Assembly (NCBI GenBank): GCA_964646625.1
Contig: CAZYHC010000020.1
Span: forward strand, 1 to 64,000
Direction: 5' to 3'
DNA from: DAOULT01 sp964646625
GTDB taxonomy: Bacteria > Chloroflexota > Anaerolineae > CAZYHC01
DNA: 64,000 nt
Shown one piece after another: positions 51,136 through 59,122 of the stretch. The notes below the pieces were generated by a model. That model saw only the letters and a list, made by a program, of their open reading frames with translations, was not told where the DNA came from and ran no database searches. The stretch's first letter is position 1; each line of letters opens with the position of its first letter. A program made the position numbers and the translations under genes.

Positions 51136-51933
51136 TCAGGTAATCTGGCCATGCCCAAACCTTTGAATGCGCTTGTTGATGATCTGGGCGTGCCGTATGG
51201 CCTCATCCAGCAGGTAATAATCGCGCGGCCCCAGAACGATGAATGTCACCAACACGTTACTACATTGGAACGCCAGCACGCCAGCCGGGTTTTTCGTACC
51301 TATCTCCGTGACGACCAGCCCTTTATAGGCCCTGGTTCGGTCGCCTATCTGGGCGGTGGTCGCTTCCGTCATGGCGGCCAGTTCGCCCCAGCCGCCGGGT
51401 AGCCTGCTTTCCAGGCCCATGTCGAAAGCCTGCCGTGCTCCATCGCTCGTATTGTAGACCTGGATGAGATTGATGATGACAGAGGCGTGCCTGTTCATGA
51501 CCGCCGGATCGTCGGTGGTGAAGACGATCTCATAGCCGTTCAGCCGTCCGGTGGCCTCTATATTCGCCGCCATGCTGTGGGGATCGTGGCTTTCCTCTAC
51601 GAGCTTCTGGTTGTCCACATACCTGGTATGGGCTTGATCGAGGCGAAAACCGAGGGGTAAATCGTCCGGGGTGAGCGCCACGGCTTTGGGATCGGTGACC
51701 AGAATCGGCATCGAGGTGGGAGTGGCCGTCGGTTTGGCGATGGTGGTAGCCGAGAGACCGGGGGTGGCTATCCTGACCGTTTGCTCGGGCCTGGCCGCAG
51801 GTACGCTCCCAGGAAGAGGGGCATGAGACTGCCATTGCTTTATAACGTCGGTCACAACCAGCGAGTTGAAAACACACAGGACAATAAGGACGGCCATCCC
51901 TAACCCGACCAAGATGGCGGCTTGCTTCTTCAT
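51136..51933 (-). CDS. Putative secreted protein of unknown function
   Basis: 265 residues. A membrane segment (about 7-27) is followed by a Thr/Pro/Ala-rich stretch (about 50-80) and a globular domain (about 80-255) with mixed strands and helices (VALTPDDLPLGFRLDQ, FQCSNVLVTFIVLGPRDYY). It looks like a membrane-anchored extracellular domain. I do not recognise the family. Promoter TTTACA-N17-TATAAT lies upstream at 51986-52014. It ends 16 bases before the aminotransferase gene start, so the three genes may share a transcript. Confidence 0.75.
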   Translation of the reverse strand: MKKQAAILVGLGMAVLIVLCVFNSLVVTDVIKQWQSHAPLPGSVPAARPEQTVRIATPGLSATTIAKPTATPTSMPILVTDPKAVALTPDDLPLGFRLDQAHTRYVDNQKLVEESHDPHSMAANIEATGRLNGYEIVFTTDDPAVMNRHASVIINLIQVYNTSDGARQAFDMGLESRLPGGWGELAAMTEATTAQIGDRTRAYKGLVVTEIGTKNPAGVLAFQCSNVLVTFIVLGPRDYYLLDEAIRHAQIINKRIQRFGHGQIT

Positions 51934-51985
51934 TTCTCTGTAAACTGCTCCTTTCCAGGGTATGGCAGGGCCATGAGACCATCAC

Positions 51986-52014
51986 ATTATAACCTATGTC
52001 GTGTTCTTTGTAAA
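51986..52014 (-). promoter_or_regulatory. Promoter for the 51933-49945 unit
   Basis: Minus-strand TTTACA (52014-52009), a 17-base spacer and TATAAT (51991-51986). The leader is about 45 bases. Confidence 0.75.
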
Positions 52015-52152
52015 ATCGTGTCCTTTGCGCAGGCCCGGATAGAGGGTACATTTCGGTTTTGCGGGCGACTGGTCTTCAGAATACACCGATCGCGGGAAAG
52101 CAGGTAGCTATAAGCGGCTTGCCACAGCCCGCATCGTCCCTGTGGGCGATGG

Positions 52153-52300
52153 GTAGTCTCCCTCTTGGGTGTTGCTGGCTGAAGGATAGCAACTTTTGAA
52201 CCGCAGAGCACGCAGAGATCGCTGAGAAATACAAGAAATACTCTGCGAACTCGGCGTTCTCAGCGGTAAAATGCTTAGCAACACTTTTGGGGGAGACTAC
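52153..52300. mobile_element. MITE-like palindromic element, copy 2 (148 bp)
   Basis: Base-for-base identical to 41916-42063, in the same orientation, with the same terminal inverted repeats. It ends 24 bases before the flp -35 box. Identity between the copies points to recent movement or gene conversion. No transposase gene is in the window. Confidence 0.87.
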
Positions 52301-52323
52301 CGGGTGATGGGAAAAAAGTACTA

Positions 52324-52352
52324 TTGACAAGAACACTATGAAAAGTTATAAT
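52324..52352 (+). promoter_or_regulatory. Perfect sigma-70 promoter for the Flp pilin gene
   Basis: TTGACA (52324-52329), exactly 17 bases, TATAAT (52347-52352). It implies strong expression. The leader is about 28 bases with AAGGAGGTG. Confidence 0.9.
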
Positions 52353-52386
52353 ATAGACGACTATTGAGCTTAAGGAGGTGAACAAC

Positions 52387-52533
52387 ATGTTGTATCTTCC
52401 GCGTGAGGAAGGCCAGGGCCTGGTTGAGTACGCGTTGATCCTGGTACTGGTAGCCATTGTGGTTATCGCCATCCTGTTGCTGCTCGGTCCCGTCATCGGC
52501 AACGTATTCAGCAACATCGTAGCCAACCTATAA
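52387..52533 (+). CDS. Flp-type pilin
   Basis: 48 residues: a short polar start (MLYLPREEGQ), then GLVEYALILVLVAIVVIAIL and a brief C-terminus. The Gly-x-x-x-x-Glu-Tyr before a long hydrophobic helix is the Flp/Tad pilin signature: prepilin peptidase would cut near the Gly, and Glu/Tyr are retained. AAGGAGGTG lies seven bases before the ATG. It has a perfect promoter and a strong terminator, so it is a single-gene unit. No tad secretion genes are in the window. It is too short for many gene finders. Confidence 0.9.
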   Translation: MLYLPREEGQGLVEYALILVLVAIVVIAILLLLGPVIGNVFSNIVANL

Positions 52534-52570
52534 TTCCTGTAGCTTCTTCCATCAGTATTAGTTTATCATT

Positions 52571-52615
52571 AGAGAAAAGAGACCCTGTCTTTCGAGGCAG
52601 GGTTTCTCTTTTCTC
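52571..52615 (+). terminator. Intrinsic terminator of the Flp pilin gene
   Basis: GAGAAAAGAGACCCTG faces CAGGGTTTCTCTTTTCTC around a small loop; the downstream arm is T-rich. The A-rich and T-rich outer arms would also make it work for the convergent macroglobulin gene (stop at 52626). Confidence 0.8.
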
Positions 52616-52625
52616 GGCAGAGTCT

Positions 52626-55600
52626 TCAGCGGTTTACAGTTAACACTGCGCTGTCGGAGTGTCCCCAGGCTTCTGGTTTATACAAAGCCCGGACCTCGGT
52701 CGGCGGGGTGCGAAAATGGCCGGCCGTAGTAGCCCGCATCAAGTAGGTGTAGGTGTGTCTGCCCGCTGCCAGATAGGTGCTGGTGAAGGACAGTCTATCG
52801 CCTTGCTGCCTGGCTTGCAGGGGGGAACCATCCTCCTCCAGGCTATCGACCAGCGCCTCACAGCCGGCCGGCAAGGGGTCTTCCACCAGCACGTACCACA
52901 TCTCTTCGGGCGTCTCCACCGTCAACTGGACGCCGATCAAATCCCCCACCTCGTACCGTTTGGGGCCCAGATAGCGCCGTTGGACGAGCGGGCCGCTCAA
53001 CGAACGGGTCGCTTCCAGGCTGGTACGGGGCAGGTGGTACTGAAGGACGGTGGCGTAGTAAAGATGCCCTTCCCCCTCTATCTCCAGGTCAATGTCATTG
53101 TAGCCTGCCTTCAGGTCGGTGGTGGTGAAAGTTTGGGGCTCGATGGCGTTCTCAGGGACCGTCTCTTCAGCGATCAACTGGCCGTTAACCCGCAGGCGAT
53201 AATGCCCTTGGGCCGTTTCCTGGCCGTGGGAGAGCAGGTAAGCGGAGAGGGCGGCGATGGCGGCGGCTGTCTCCTGGGTGGTGCGCCAAGGCCCGCCCTG
53301 TCGGGTATACATCAACCAGCGAACGGCCTTGGGGACCAAGGGATTGGTGGGGTCCAGGTGGAGCAGGGCGCTCAGGATCAGGGTTGTAGTGCGTCCATCG
53401 CTGGACATTATCGGTCCTTCCTGTCTCTCCTCTGGCCAGTGAGCCAGACTGGTGCCCACCAGCGCCTGGTCGGCCAGGCGGGTGACGATGCCCCGCCCGA
53501 GCCTCGGGCGGCCCATAGCCTTCAACGCCAGCGCCAGACAGGCCCGTGCCCAGAGGTCCATTTCGGCCTCCCGCTTCAGCAGGGCGCGGGCCAGGGTCAT
53601 ATCCCCCTCTCCATTCTCGCTCAACACGTAAAGAATGCAGGCCGCCAGAGAAGGATCGTCTATTTTTTTGAGACGCCGTAAGACCTCGAGCCCCCTTTCC
53701 AGCGCGGTCTCATCGGCTTCGTCGAGGGCCAGGTCCGTTTTCGCCAGTTGGCTCAGGCTGTGGACGACGTAGGCCGTCATGTAAGGAGTCGAGGGCGCGC
53801 CCTCCTGCCAGCCCCAACCGCCGTCGTCGTTCTGGGCGCGGTAGAGACGCCGCAGGTCTTCCTTCAAATGTTCGTTCAGATTTTCGTCCCCGTAATCGGC
53901 TCTCGTCAGAGCCACCGCCGACCACAGGTGGCTGGCAATCTCTTCTACGTGGCGATAGCTCCTTAGAGAACCCAGAGCCTCTATCAAACAGGCCGCCAGA
54001 GAGGGACAGATTTCGATGGTCAACCTGGCCGGGGCTGCATCCTGGGGTAAGCTGACCACCAGGGCGCCCTGCCCTTCTATCTGACCGGCGTCGAAAACCG
54101 TCTTCTCTTCGTCGAAGGGCAGAACCTCCAGGGTCGATTCCATTTCAACGGCTGAAGTCGTTACTACTGCGGTGATTCCCCGCCCCACGACCCCCAGCCC
54201 GACCGTCGCCGTAGGTCCCTGGCCGACTGTCAGCGGCCAATCGAAACGTACCACCTGGCCGGCCGGGACGGTACCGGTCAGCGTCCCGGTCAGTTGGTCG
54301 GACGTTGATATTTCCAGCCCGCTGAGCGAAAGTTCAGCCTCTACCTCCAGCGCCTGGTCGGTGCGGTTGTGTGCCATCGCTCCCAGGTTGACCTCATCTC
54401 CGGCTCGCAGAAAACGTGGCAGGGTGGGCCAGACCATCAGCTCCGGTTCGGCTGCCAGGTCAGTATAGGCTGCTCCTACCACCGTATTGGCCGTTATCCC
54501 CTGGGCAGTCACCCGCCAGACCCCCGGTTCAGCAGGCAGACGGAAGCTCACCCGCGCCCACCCTTCCTCATCAGTTACCACGCTGGATTCCCAGTGGACC
54601 GCCTCCGGCCATATAAACCCCAGGCGCCTGGCAAACAGCGAACGTTCGTTGTAACGTTCGTTGTAATGTTCGTTGTTGTGCCAGGCCCCCGGTTTCCCAG
54701 AGGGATTCATCTCCTGTCCGCTGATGGCGGTGTGCACCGTCAGAGCGCGTCGGCCATAGAAAGCATCGAAGATGCTCGCCTCCCCGGCCTGGCCCAGCGG
54801 CTCGATTACGGTCAAAGATACCTCGGCGCTGACGGGTTGCCCTTGCCCGTCTACGGTCCAGATGTCGCATACCGCTTCCTCCCCTGGACGGTAGCTCTTC
54901 TTATCAGGCACGATGGATATCGCCAGCGGCTCCACCGGCGGCTTCACCGCCAGTTCAACGTAGCCCACTCTGGGAAGCCCCCCGCCGGGAGGTGCCAGGA
55001 CGACGGAGACGAAAACGTTGGGAGCGTAAGTCCGGCGTATAAACACAGGTAGGATGGCGCTATCGCGGTTAAGTTTCAATACACGTCGGCTCAGGATGCG
55101 CTCCCGCTCGACGGTCACCAGGGCTGTGGCCTGGCGGTAGGGCGCGGGCACCAGGATGTAAGCCGTTTCGCCCACCCTGTAACCTTTCTTATCGGCCACC
55201 AGGGTCAACGGCTCTTCTTCGATGGGCCAGTTCACCGGCTTATCAGCCATCCCCACCCATAGCCGGGCGTGGGCTGCGACGGGGTGGCCCTGTCGGTCCA
55301 CACTTTCAGCCCTCACCAGGTAGAGTCCCCCCTGGGGAGGGACGAAGGAAATAGCCCCCCGCCCGGCCCGATCGGTGGTCAGCGTAGAGGAGAGGACTTC
55401 AGTCGTTAGAGTGCTCTCTTCATGATCGGCCCTTTCGAGCCGCTCGACCAGGTATCGGACCTCGACGCGGCCCGGAGGGCGTTCTCTGATGTCGGCCACC
55501 CGGACGGTAAAAGTGATCTGTTCTCCCTGACGAATCACGTATCTTTCCGGGCGCAGCTCAATTTGTAGTTGGCCCTGGTAGAGGGGAAGGAGCGCAAAAT

Positions 55601-56612
55601 CGCGGGCCGGGAATTCTTCGGCGGAGTCTGCGGCCCTGGCCTCCAGGACAAAGGCCCGGCTACATTCTCCCCGGCCTGGATCGGCTGGCAGGGTCATTGT
55701 CAGGAAACCGTTCTCGTCGGTCAGCCCCCGGCCGATGGCCGCTTGCTGCTCTATCTGATCCACCACCGCCCCTTCGAAGCCAAGGCAGGCGGCGTTCCTG
55801 CCCAGTTTATAACGTACTGGTAGGCCGACTACGGGCGCGCCGGAGGGGTAGCTGGCCTTTACGGTGGTCGTGATCACCTGGCCGCTCACGTATTTATCCT
55901 GGTCGGTCTCCAGGTGGAGGAGGTAATCCTGGCGCCTCCAAACCTGGAAAGTCCGGCTGTGCCTTTCCCCATCCACCTCGACCTGGAAGCGATAACGGCC
56001 AGGGGCCAACCCTTCGTCCAAAGAGGCCACCCCTTTGACCGAACCAAAGGAGGAAGGGCGCGGGGTTTTGCGGTAGAGGATATCTCCGTCGGGGCTGAGG
56101 AGGGTGATTCGCACCTGGGTATCGGGGGGCAGGGCGGAGTACTTGAAGAGGCCCACACGCCGACGCACCACAACCCTGAAACGAACCTTTTGCCCGGCGT
56201 GGTAAAAGAGACGGTTGGTCTGGATGTAGACCAGGTGCTTTTTGGCTCCCGCTTCCCAGAAAGTGTCGTCTGGCAGTTGATTCTCGAAGCAGATGGCTAC
56301 CTCGTTTCCCCGCCAGGCGACGGCGCTCAGTTTTTCTTTGATGGGGGGGATGGCGCTTAAAAACAGGCCGTGGGCGTTGGTGTGGCCGGTGGCTACCGGG
56401 CGTTGGTGATGGTCGTAGACTATCACCTCGGCGTTGGACGCTGGCTCTCCCTGGGCCGGATCGTAGACCCAGACCAGGACCTGGTTGGGAGCGCGTTTGA
56501 GGATGAGGGTCAAAGGAGTATCGGACTGCGCGACCGATGGGGGGGTGATCAGGATAGCAATGAGAAGGCCCAGCCCGATCAGGATCGGTTTCCAGCTTTT
56601 GCGCCCAGCCAT
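52626..56612 (-). CDS. Alpha-2-macroglobulin-like protein without a thioester motif
   Basis: 1328 residues, exported (signal segment about 8-30). A series of macroglobulin-type beta domains (LFYHAGQKVRFRVVVRR; SYPSGAPVVGLPVRY) is followed by the A2M core (WPEAVHWESSVVTDEEGWA, PTLPRFLRAGDEVNLGAMAHN). The alpha-toroid thioester-like domain follows (DDGGWGWQEGAPSTPYMTAY). In the place of the family Cys-x-Glu-Gln there is SYRHVEEIASHL, so no thioester can form. Family members trap proteases; this one may act through other means or be structural. The ATG at 56612 lies two bases after the toxin remnant stop. Confidence 0.84.
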   Translation of the reverse strand: MAGRKSWKPILIGLGLLIAILITPPSVAQSDTPLTLILKRAPNQVLVWVYDPAQGEPASNAEVIVYDHHQRPVATGHTNAHGLFLSAIPPIKEKLSAVAWRGNEVAICFENQLPDDTFWEAGAKKHLVYIQTNRLFYHAGQKVRFRVVVRRRVGLFKYSALPPDTQVRITLLSPDGDILYRKTPRPSSFGSVKGVASLDEGLAPGRYRFQVEVDGERHSRTFQVWRRQDYLLHLETDQDKYVSGQVITTTVKASYPSGAPVVGLPVRYKLGRNAACLGFEGAVVDQIEQQAAIGRGLTDENGFLTMTLPADPGRGECSRAFVLEARAADSAEEFPARDFALLPLYQGQLQIELRPERYVIRQGEQITFTVRVADIRERPPGRVEVRYLVERLERADHEESTLTTEVLSSTLTTDRAGRGAISFVPPQGGLYLVRAESVDRQGHPVAAHARLWVGMADKPVNWPIEEEPLTLVADKKGYRVGETAYILVPAPYRQATALVTVERERILSRRVLKLNRDSAILPVFIRRTYAPNVFVSVVLAPPGGGLPRVGYVELAVKPPVEPLAISIVPDKKSYRPGEEAVCDIWTVDGQGQPVSAEVSLTVIEPLGQAGEASIFDAFYGRRALTVHTAISGQEMNPSGKPGAWHNNEHYNERYNERSLFARRLGFIWPEAVHWESSVVTDEEGWARVSFRLPAEPGVWRVTAQGITANTVVGAAYTDLAAEPELMVWPTLPRFLRAGDEVNLGAMAHNRTDQALEVEAELSLSGLEISTSDQLTGTLTGTVPAGQVVRFDWPLTVGQGPTATVGLGVVGRGITAVVTTSAVEMESTLEVLPFDEEKTVFDAGQIEGQGALVVSLPQDAAPARLTIEICPSLAACLIEALGSLRSYRHVEEIASHLWSAVALTRADYGDENLNEHLKEDLRRLYRAQNDDGGWGWQEGAPSTPYMTAYVVHSLSQLAKTDLALDEADETALERGLEVLRRLKKIDDPSLAACILYVLSENGEGDMTLARALLKREAEMDLWARACLALALKAMGRPRLGRGIVTRLADQALVGTSLAHWPEERQEGPIMSSDGRTTTLILSALLHLDPTNPLVPKAVRWLMYTRQGGPWRTTQETAAAIAALSAYLLSHGQETAQGHYRLRVNGQLIAEETVPENAIEPQTFTTTDLKAGYNDIDLEIEGEGHLYYATVLQYHLPRTSLEATRSLSGPLVQRRYLGPKRYEVGDLIGVQLTVETPEEMWYVLVEDPLPAGCEALVDSLEEDGSPLQARQQGDRLSFTSTYLAAGRHTYTYLMRATTAGHFRTPPTEVRALYKPEAWGHSDSAVLTVNR

Positions 56613-56613
56613 A

Positions 56614-56871
56614 TCACGTCGCCTGTCCCCCAAGATAAAAACTTTTCGCTTCGCTCTCAAAGAAGCGTTTAACGGCTTGCCAGGAGGTCTGTTCCAGCAG
56701 GTGCGGCATCTCATCCTCTTCGGCGTCGGCAAAGTAGGTCAGGCTTTTGAGATGTCCCAGGTGTAACGCAGCTGCTGTTCCTCCGGCCAGGTAGAAACGG
56801 GCGACCAGGGGCATGCGGGCTATCGTGTCCAGATTGTTCTGTATCGCTGCCGAAAGGGTTTCGACAAACAT
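56614..56871 (-). pseudogene. AbiEii/AbiGii-like toxin with a large internal deletion
   Basis: 85 residues in frame. The N-terminal half, VARFYLAGGTAAALHLGH, is the start of AbiEii nucleotidyltransferase toxins. It runs directly into LTYFADAEEDEMPHLLEQTS and WQAVKRFFESEAKSF, which is the normal C-terminal end. The middle, with the catalytic DFD-like part and about 100 residues, is missing. The reading frame is kept. It overlaps the antitoxin-like gene by 52 bases. It cannot be an active transferase; it may be a relic or a partner kept for another reason. Confidence 0.7.
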
Positions 56872-57134
56872 CGCACCTCTTCCAGGGGGATATCCAGCAT
56901 TTTGGCCCAGAAATTGGCGCTAAGTTGGGATAGGGCACGGCTCTGGCAGACCACCTGGACGATCTCTTCTCGTGAAAACCGTTCTTCCATCCAGCGCAGG
57001 GCGGGCAGGTCGCCGTACTCCAGCAACCGCTCGATGACGTAGAATGTGCGTTGGCTCACCTCCAGTTGCGTGGGGTCGATGTCCCAGAAGTAACGGTGTA
57101 CGAACTCCGGCAATCGGTCGTTCTCGTCAGGCAT
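56820..57134 (-). CDS. DUF6922 antitoxin-like protein
   Basis: 104 residues. FVHRYFWDIDPTQLEVSQRT, YVIERLLEYGDLPALRWMEE and the end with NFWAKMLDIPLEEVRCL match the DUF6922 pattern, as I remember it, found before AbiEii-type toxins. It is the expected antitoxin for the broken toxin next to it. The ATG at 57134 has GAGG just upstream, overlapping the stop of the TPR gene; an in-frame GTG at 57140 is less likely. It is embedded in the macroglobulin operon and may have lost its toxin-neutralising role. Confidence 0.75.
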   Translation of the reverse strand: MPDENDRLPEFVHRYFWDIDPTQLEVSQRTFYVIERLLEYGDLPALRWMEERFSREEIVQVVCQSRALSQLSANFWAKMLDIPLEEVRCLSKPFRQRYRTIWTR

Positions 57135-57136
57135 CT

Positions 57137-59122
57137 TCACCTCGTCCAGGAAATGCGTTCGCTATGCCAGTCCTGGTAAGTGCCTTCCAGGGCGGCGACC
57201 CTTTTCTGGTCGCGGCCGTCGGCGTTCATGACGTAGAGTCCCCAGATTCCGTCGCGGTCAGACATGAAGGCGATGTGGTTTCCATCGGGCGACCAGGTGG
57301 GCAGGCCGTCGTTGCCCGGAGTGTCCGTCAGCCTCTTCACTTTTCCTCCGTCGCTGCTCACCAGGTAGACGTCCCAGTTGTCGTTCCGGGCGGAGGTGAA
57401 GGCGAGCCACCGTCCGTCGGGCGACCAGGCCGGGGTGGTATCCGTATCGTTGTCCGTCAGCCTGGTTTTTCCCTTCCCGCTGCCCCCTGTGACGTAGATT
57501 CCACAATCGCCGCCCTGGGGATTGCAGCCCCAGTAGGCGATGCGCCCCTCCGGGGACCAGGCTGGTGCCCGGCCCAGGTCCAACTCCACGACCTCCTCCT
57601 CGGCTCCCAGCCATACCAGGTAGATGCGCCAGCGGCGGTCTCCTTCCCGGTTGGAGGCAAAAAGGATGCTTTTGCCATCGTAGGACCAGTTGGGGGTGAT
57701 GTCCTCGGCGAAGCCGCTGACCTCGACCTCCTCCGTGCTATTGCTCTTCATCCGTCTGATCCCTTCTTCGTCAGGGCGCCAGCAGTGGAAAGCGATCTCC
57801 GTCCCGTCGGGGCTGAAATTGGGCTGGCTGGCTGCTTCGCTGATCATGTATGGCTCACCGCCATCGACCTCCACCGTGTACAGGCGATAGATGTGGTCGT
57901 CTCCATAGGCGGCGAAAGCGATCCGGCCCGAAGCGGGGGCGCTGACGGTGGGGGTCACGACCTCGGTTTCGGCGGGGGTCGTGGTTTCCTCCGTGGGGGC
58001 TTCCACTTCCTCCGTGGGAGCTTCCGCTGGGATTTTGGTGGAGGGCGTTGTAGCCTGGGCCGTCACCAGCTCGGTGGTGGGGGTTGGGGCCGCGGGCAGC
58101 GCCGTGGCCGTCCGACAGATGCGTTCCGCTTCGGCCTGCTTATCGGTAATGGTCTGGTTGGGATCGAGGTTCATGGCCCCGGCGTACTGTCTGGTGGCCG
58201 AGCACCAGGCCTCCTGTGCGGCCAGATAGTCGCCGTAATTCACGTAGGCTTCGTATAGTCGCTGCTTCACGTCCTTGTAATCCGGCTGGGTCTGGTACAG
58301 TTCGGCGAAAACCTCGACGGCTCTGTCCCAATTCGCCTGCCAGTAGCTCAGCCCGCTCAGATAAAGAGAGGCCAGCTTGCGTTGTTTGAGGGCATCGAGG
58401 TCGCCGGGCCTGACCTCCAGGGCCTTGTCGAAGCTGCGTAGGGCCTCTTCCATGCGGTCCTCATCGACCAGTTCCAGCCCCTTGCTGTAATAACAGGAGA
58501 AAAGCATGGTCTCTACTTCCTGGGCTTTGTAGAGGGGATCGAGGCTGCGCAACTGGGTCAGTGTAGTGGCCGCCTCGTCCCATTTGGCCTGATCGTAGAG
58601 CGATTTGGCCTGATCGTACAGCGTGCTGGCCGCGTTCTGCACCGTCTCCGAGGTGGGGGTGGGTTCAGTCTGAGTCTGGGCCCGGGCCTCTCGGAGCTTT
58701 TGCTGGGCTTCCGGGTAGCCGGGATAAAGCCGGAGGGCCTGCTCGAACTCCGCGATAGCCAGTTCCCGCTCCCCGACCTCCAGGTGGGCCAGCCCTTTAT
58801 CGTAGTGCTCTATGGCTTTCTGCCGATTCAATTCGGCCCGTTCCTTTAAGCCGTTGTAAACTCCCACCAACCCGGCGGTGAAAAACCCAAGCAGCAGACA
58901 GAGGGCCAGCAAAACCGAGAACAATAACCACGCCCAGCCGGGCAGTCCGCGTTGCTCGATGATCACCTCTTGCGGGGTTACAGGCGGGGTTACGTGTGGG
59001 GTTGCAAATGGGACGGCGCTCTCTGGGACGAGTGGCTCCTGCATAATAATGGTTTTCTCTCCACATTCGGGACAGAAAGGGGCATCGTCTTCGATCTCCG
59101 CCCCACAATTGTTACAAAGCAT
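57137..59122 (-). CDS. Zinc ribbon-membrane-TPR-TolB propeller protein
   Basis: 661 residues. The N-terminus is a double-CxxC zinc ribbon (MLCNNCGAEIEDDAPFCPEC), followed by a membrane helix (about 53-75). Several TPR-like helices lie at about 85-330 (IEHYDKGLAHLEVGERELAI). A Thr/Glu/Pro-rich linker (about 340-395) leads to a PD40 propeller (PNFSPDGTEIAFHCW, PAWSPDGRWLAFTSA). The ribbon and TPR would lie on one side of the membrane, the propeller on the other. The start immediately follows the DUF5107 stop (TAG ATG). Confidence 0.85.
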   Translation of the reverse strand: MLCNNCGAEIEDDAPFCPECGEKTIIMQEPLVPESAVPFATPHVTPPVTPQEVIIEQRGLPGWAWLLFSVLLALCLLLGFFTAGLVGVYNGLKERAELNRQKAIEHYDKGLAHLEVGERELAIAEFEQALRLYPGYPEAQQKLREARAQTQTEPTPTSETVQNAASTLYDQAKSLYDQAKWDEAATTLTQLRSLDPLYKAQEVETMLFSCYYSKGLELVDEDRMEEALRSFDKALEVRPGDLDALKQRKLASLYLSGLSYWQANWDRAVEVFAELYQTQPDYKDVKQRLYEAYVNYGDYLAAQEAWCSATRQYAGAMNLDPNQTITDKQAEAERICRTATALPAAPTPTTELVTAQATTPSTKIPAEAPTEEVEAPTEETTTPAETEVVTPTVSAPASGRIAFAAYGDDHIYRLYTVEVDGGEPYMISEAASQPNFSPDGTEIAFHCWRPDEEGIRRMKSNSTEEVEVSGFAEDITPNWSYDGKSILFASNREGDRRWRIYLVWLGAEEEVVELDLGRAPAWSPEGRIAYWGCNPQGGDCGIYVTGGSGKGKTRLTDNDTDTTPAWSPDGRWLAFTSARNDNWDVYLVSSDGGKVKRLTDTPGNDGLPTWSPDGNHIAFMSDRDGIWGLYVMNADGRDQKRVAALEGTYQDWHSERISWTR

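Larger units (their letters stand above)
51934..52386. other. Divergent control region with MITE copy 2
   Basis: 453 bases holding a minus-strand promoter (51986-52014), the second 148-bp palindromic element (52153-52300) and the flp promoter (52324-52352). No protein gene is supported in it. Confidence 0.7.
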
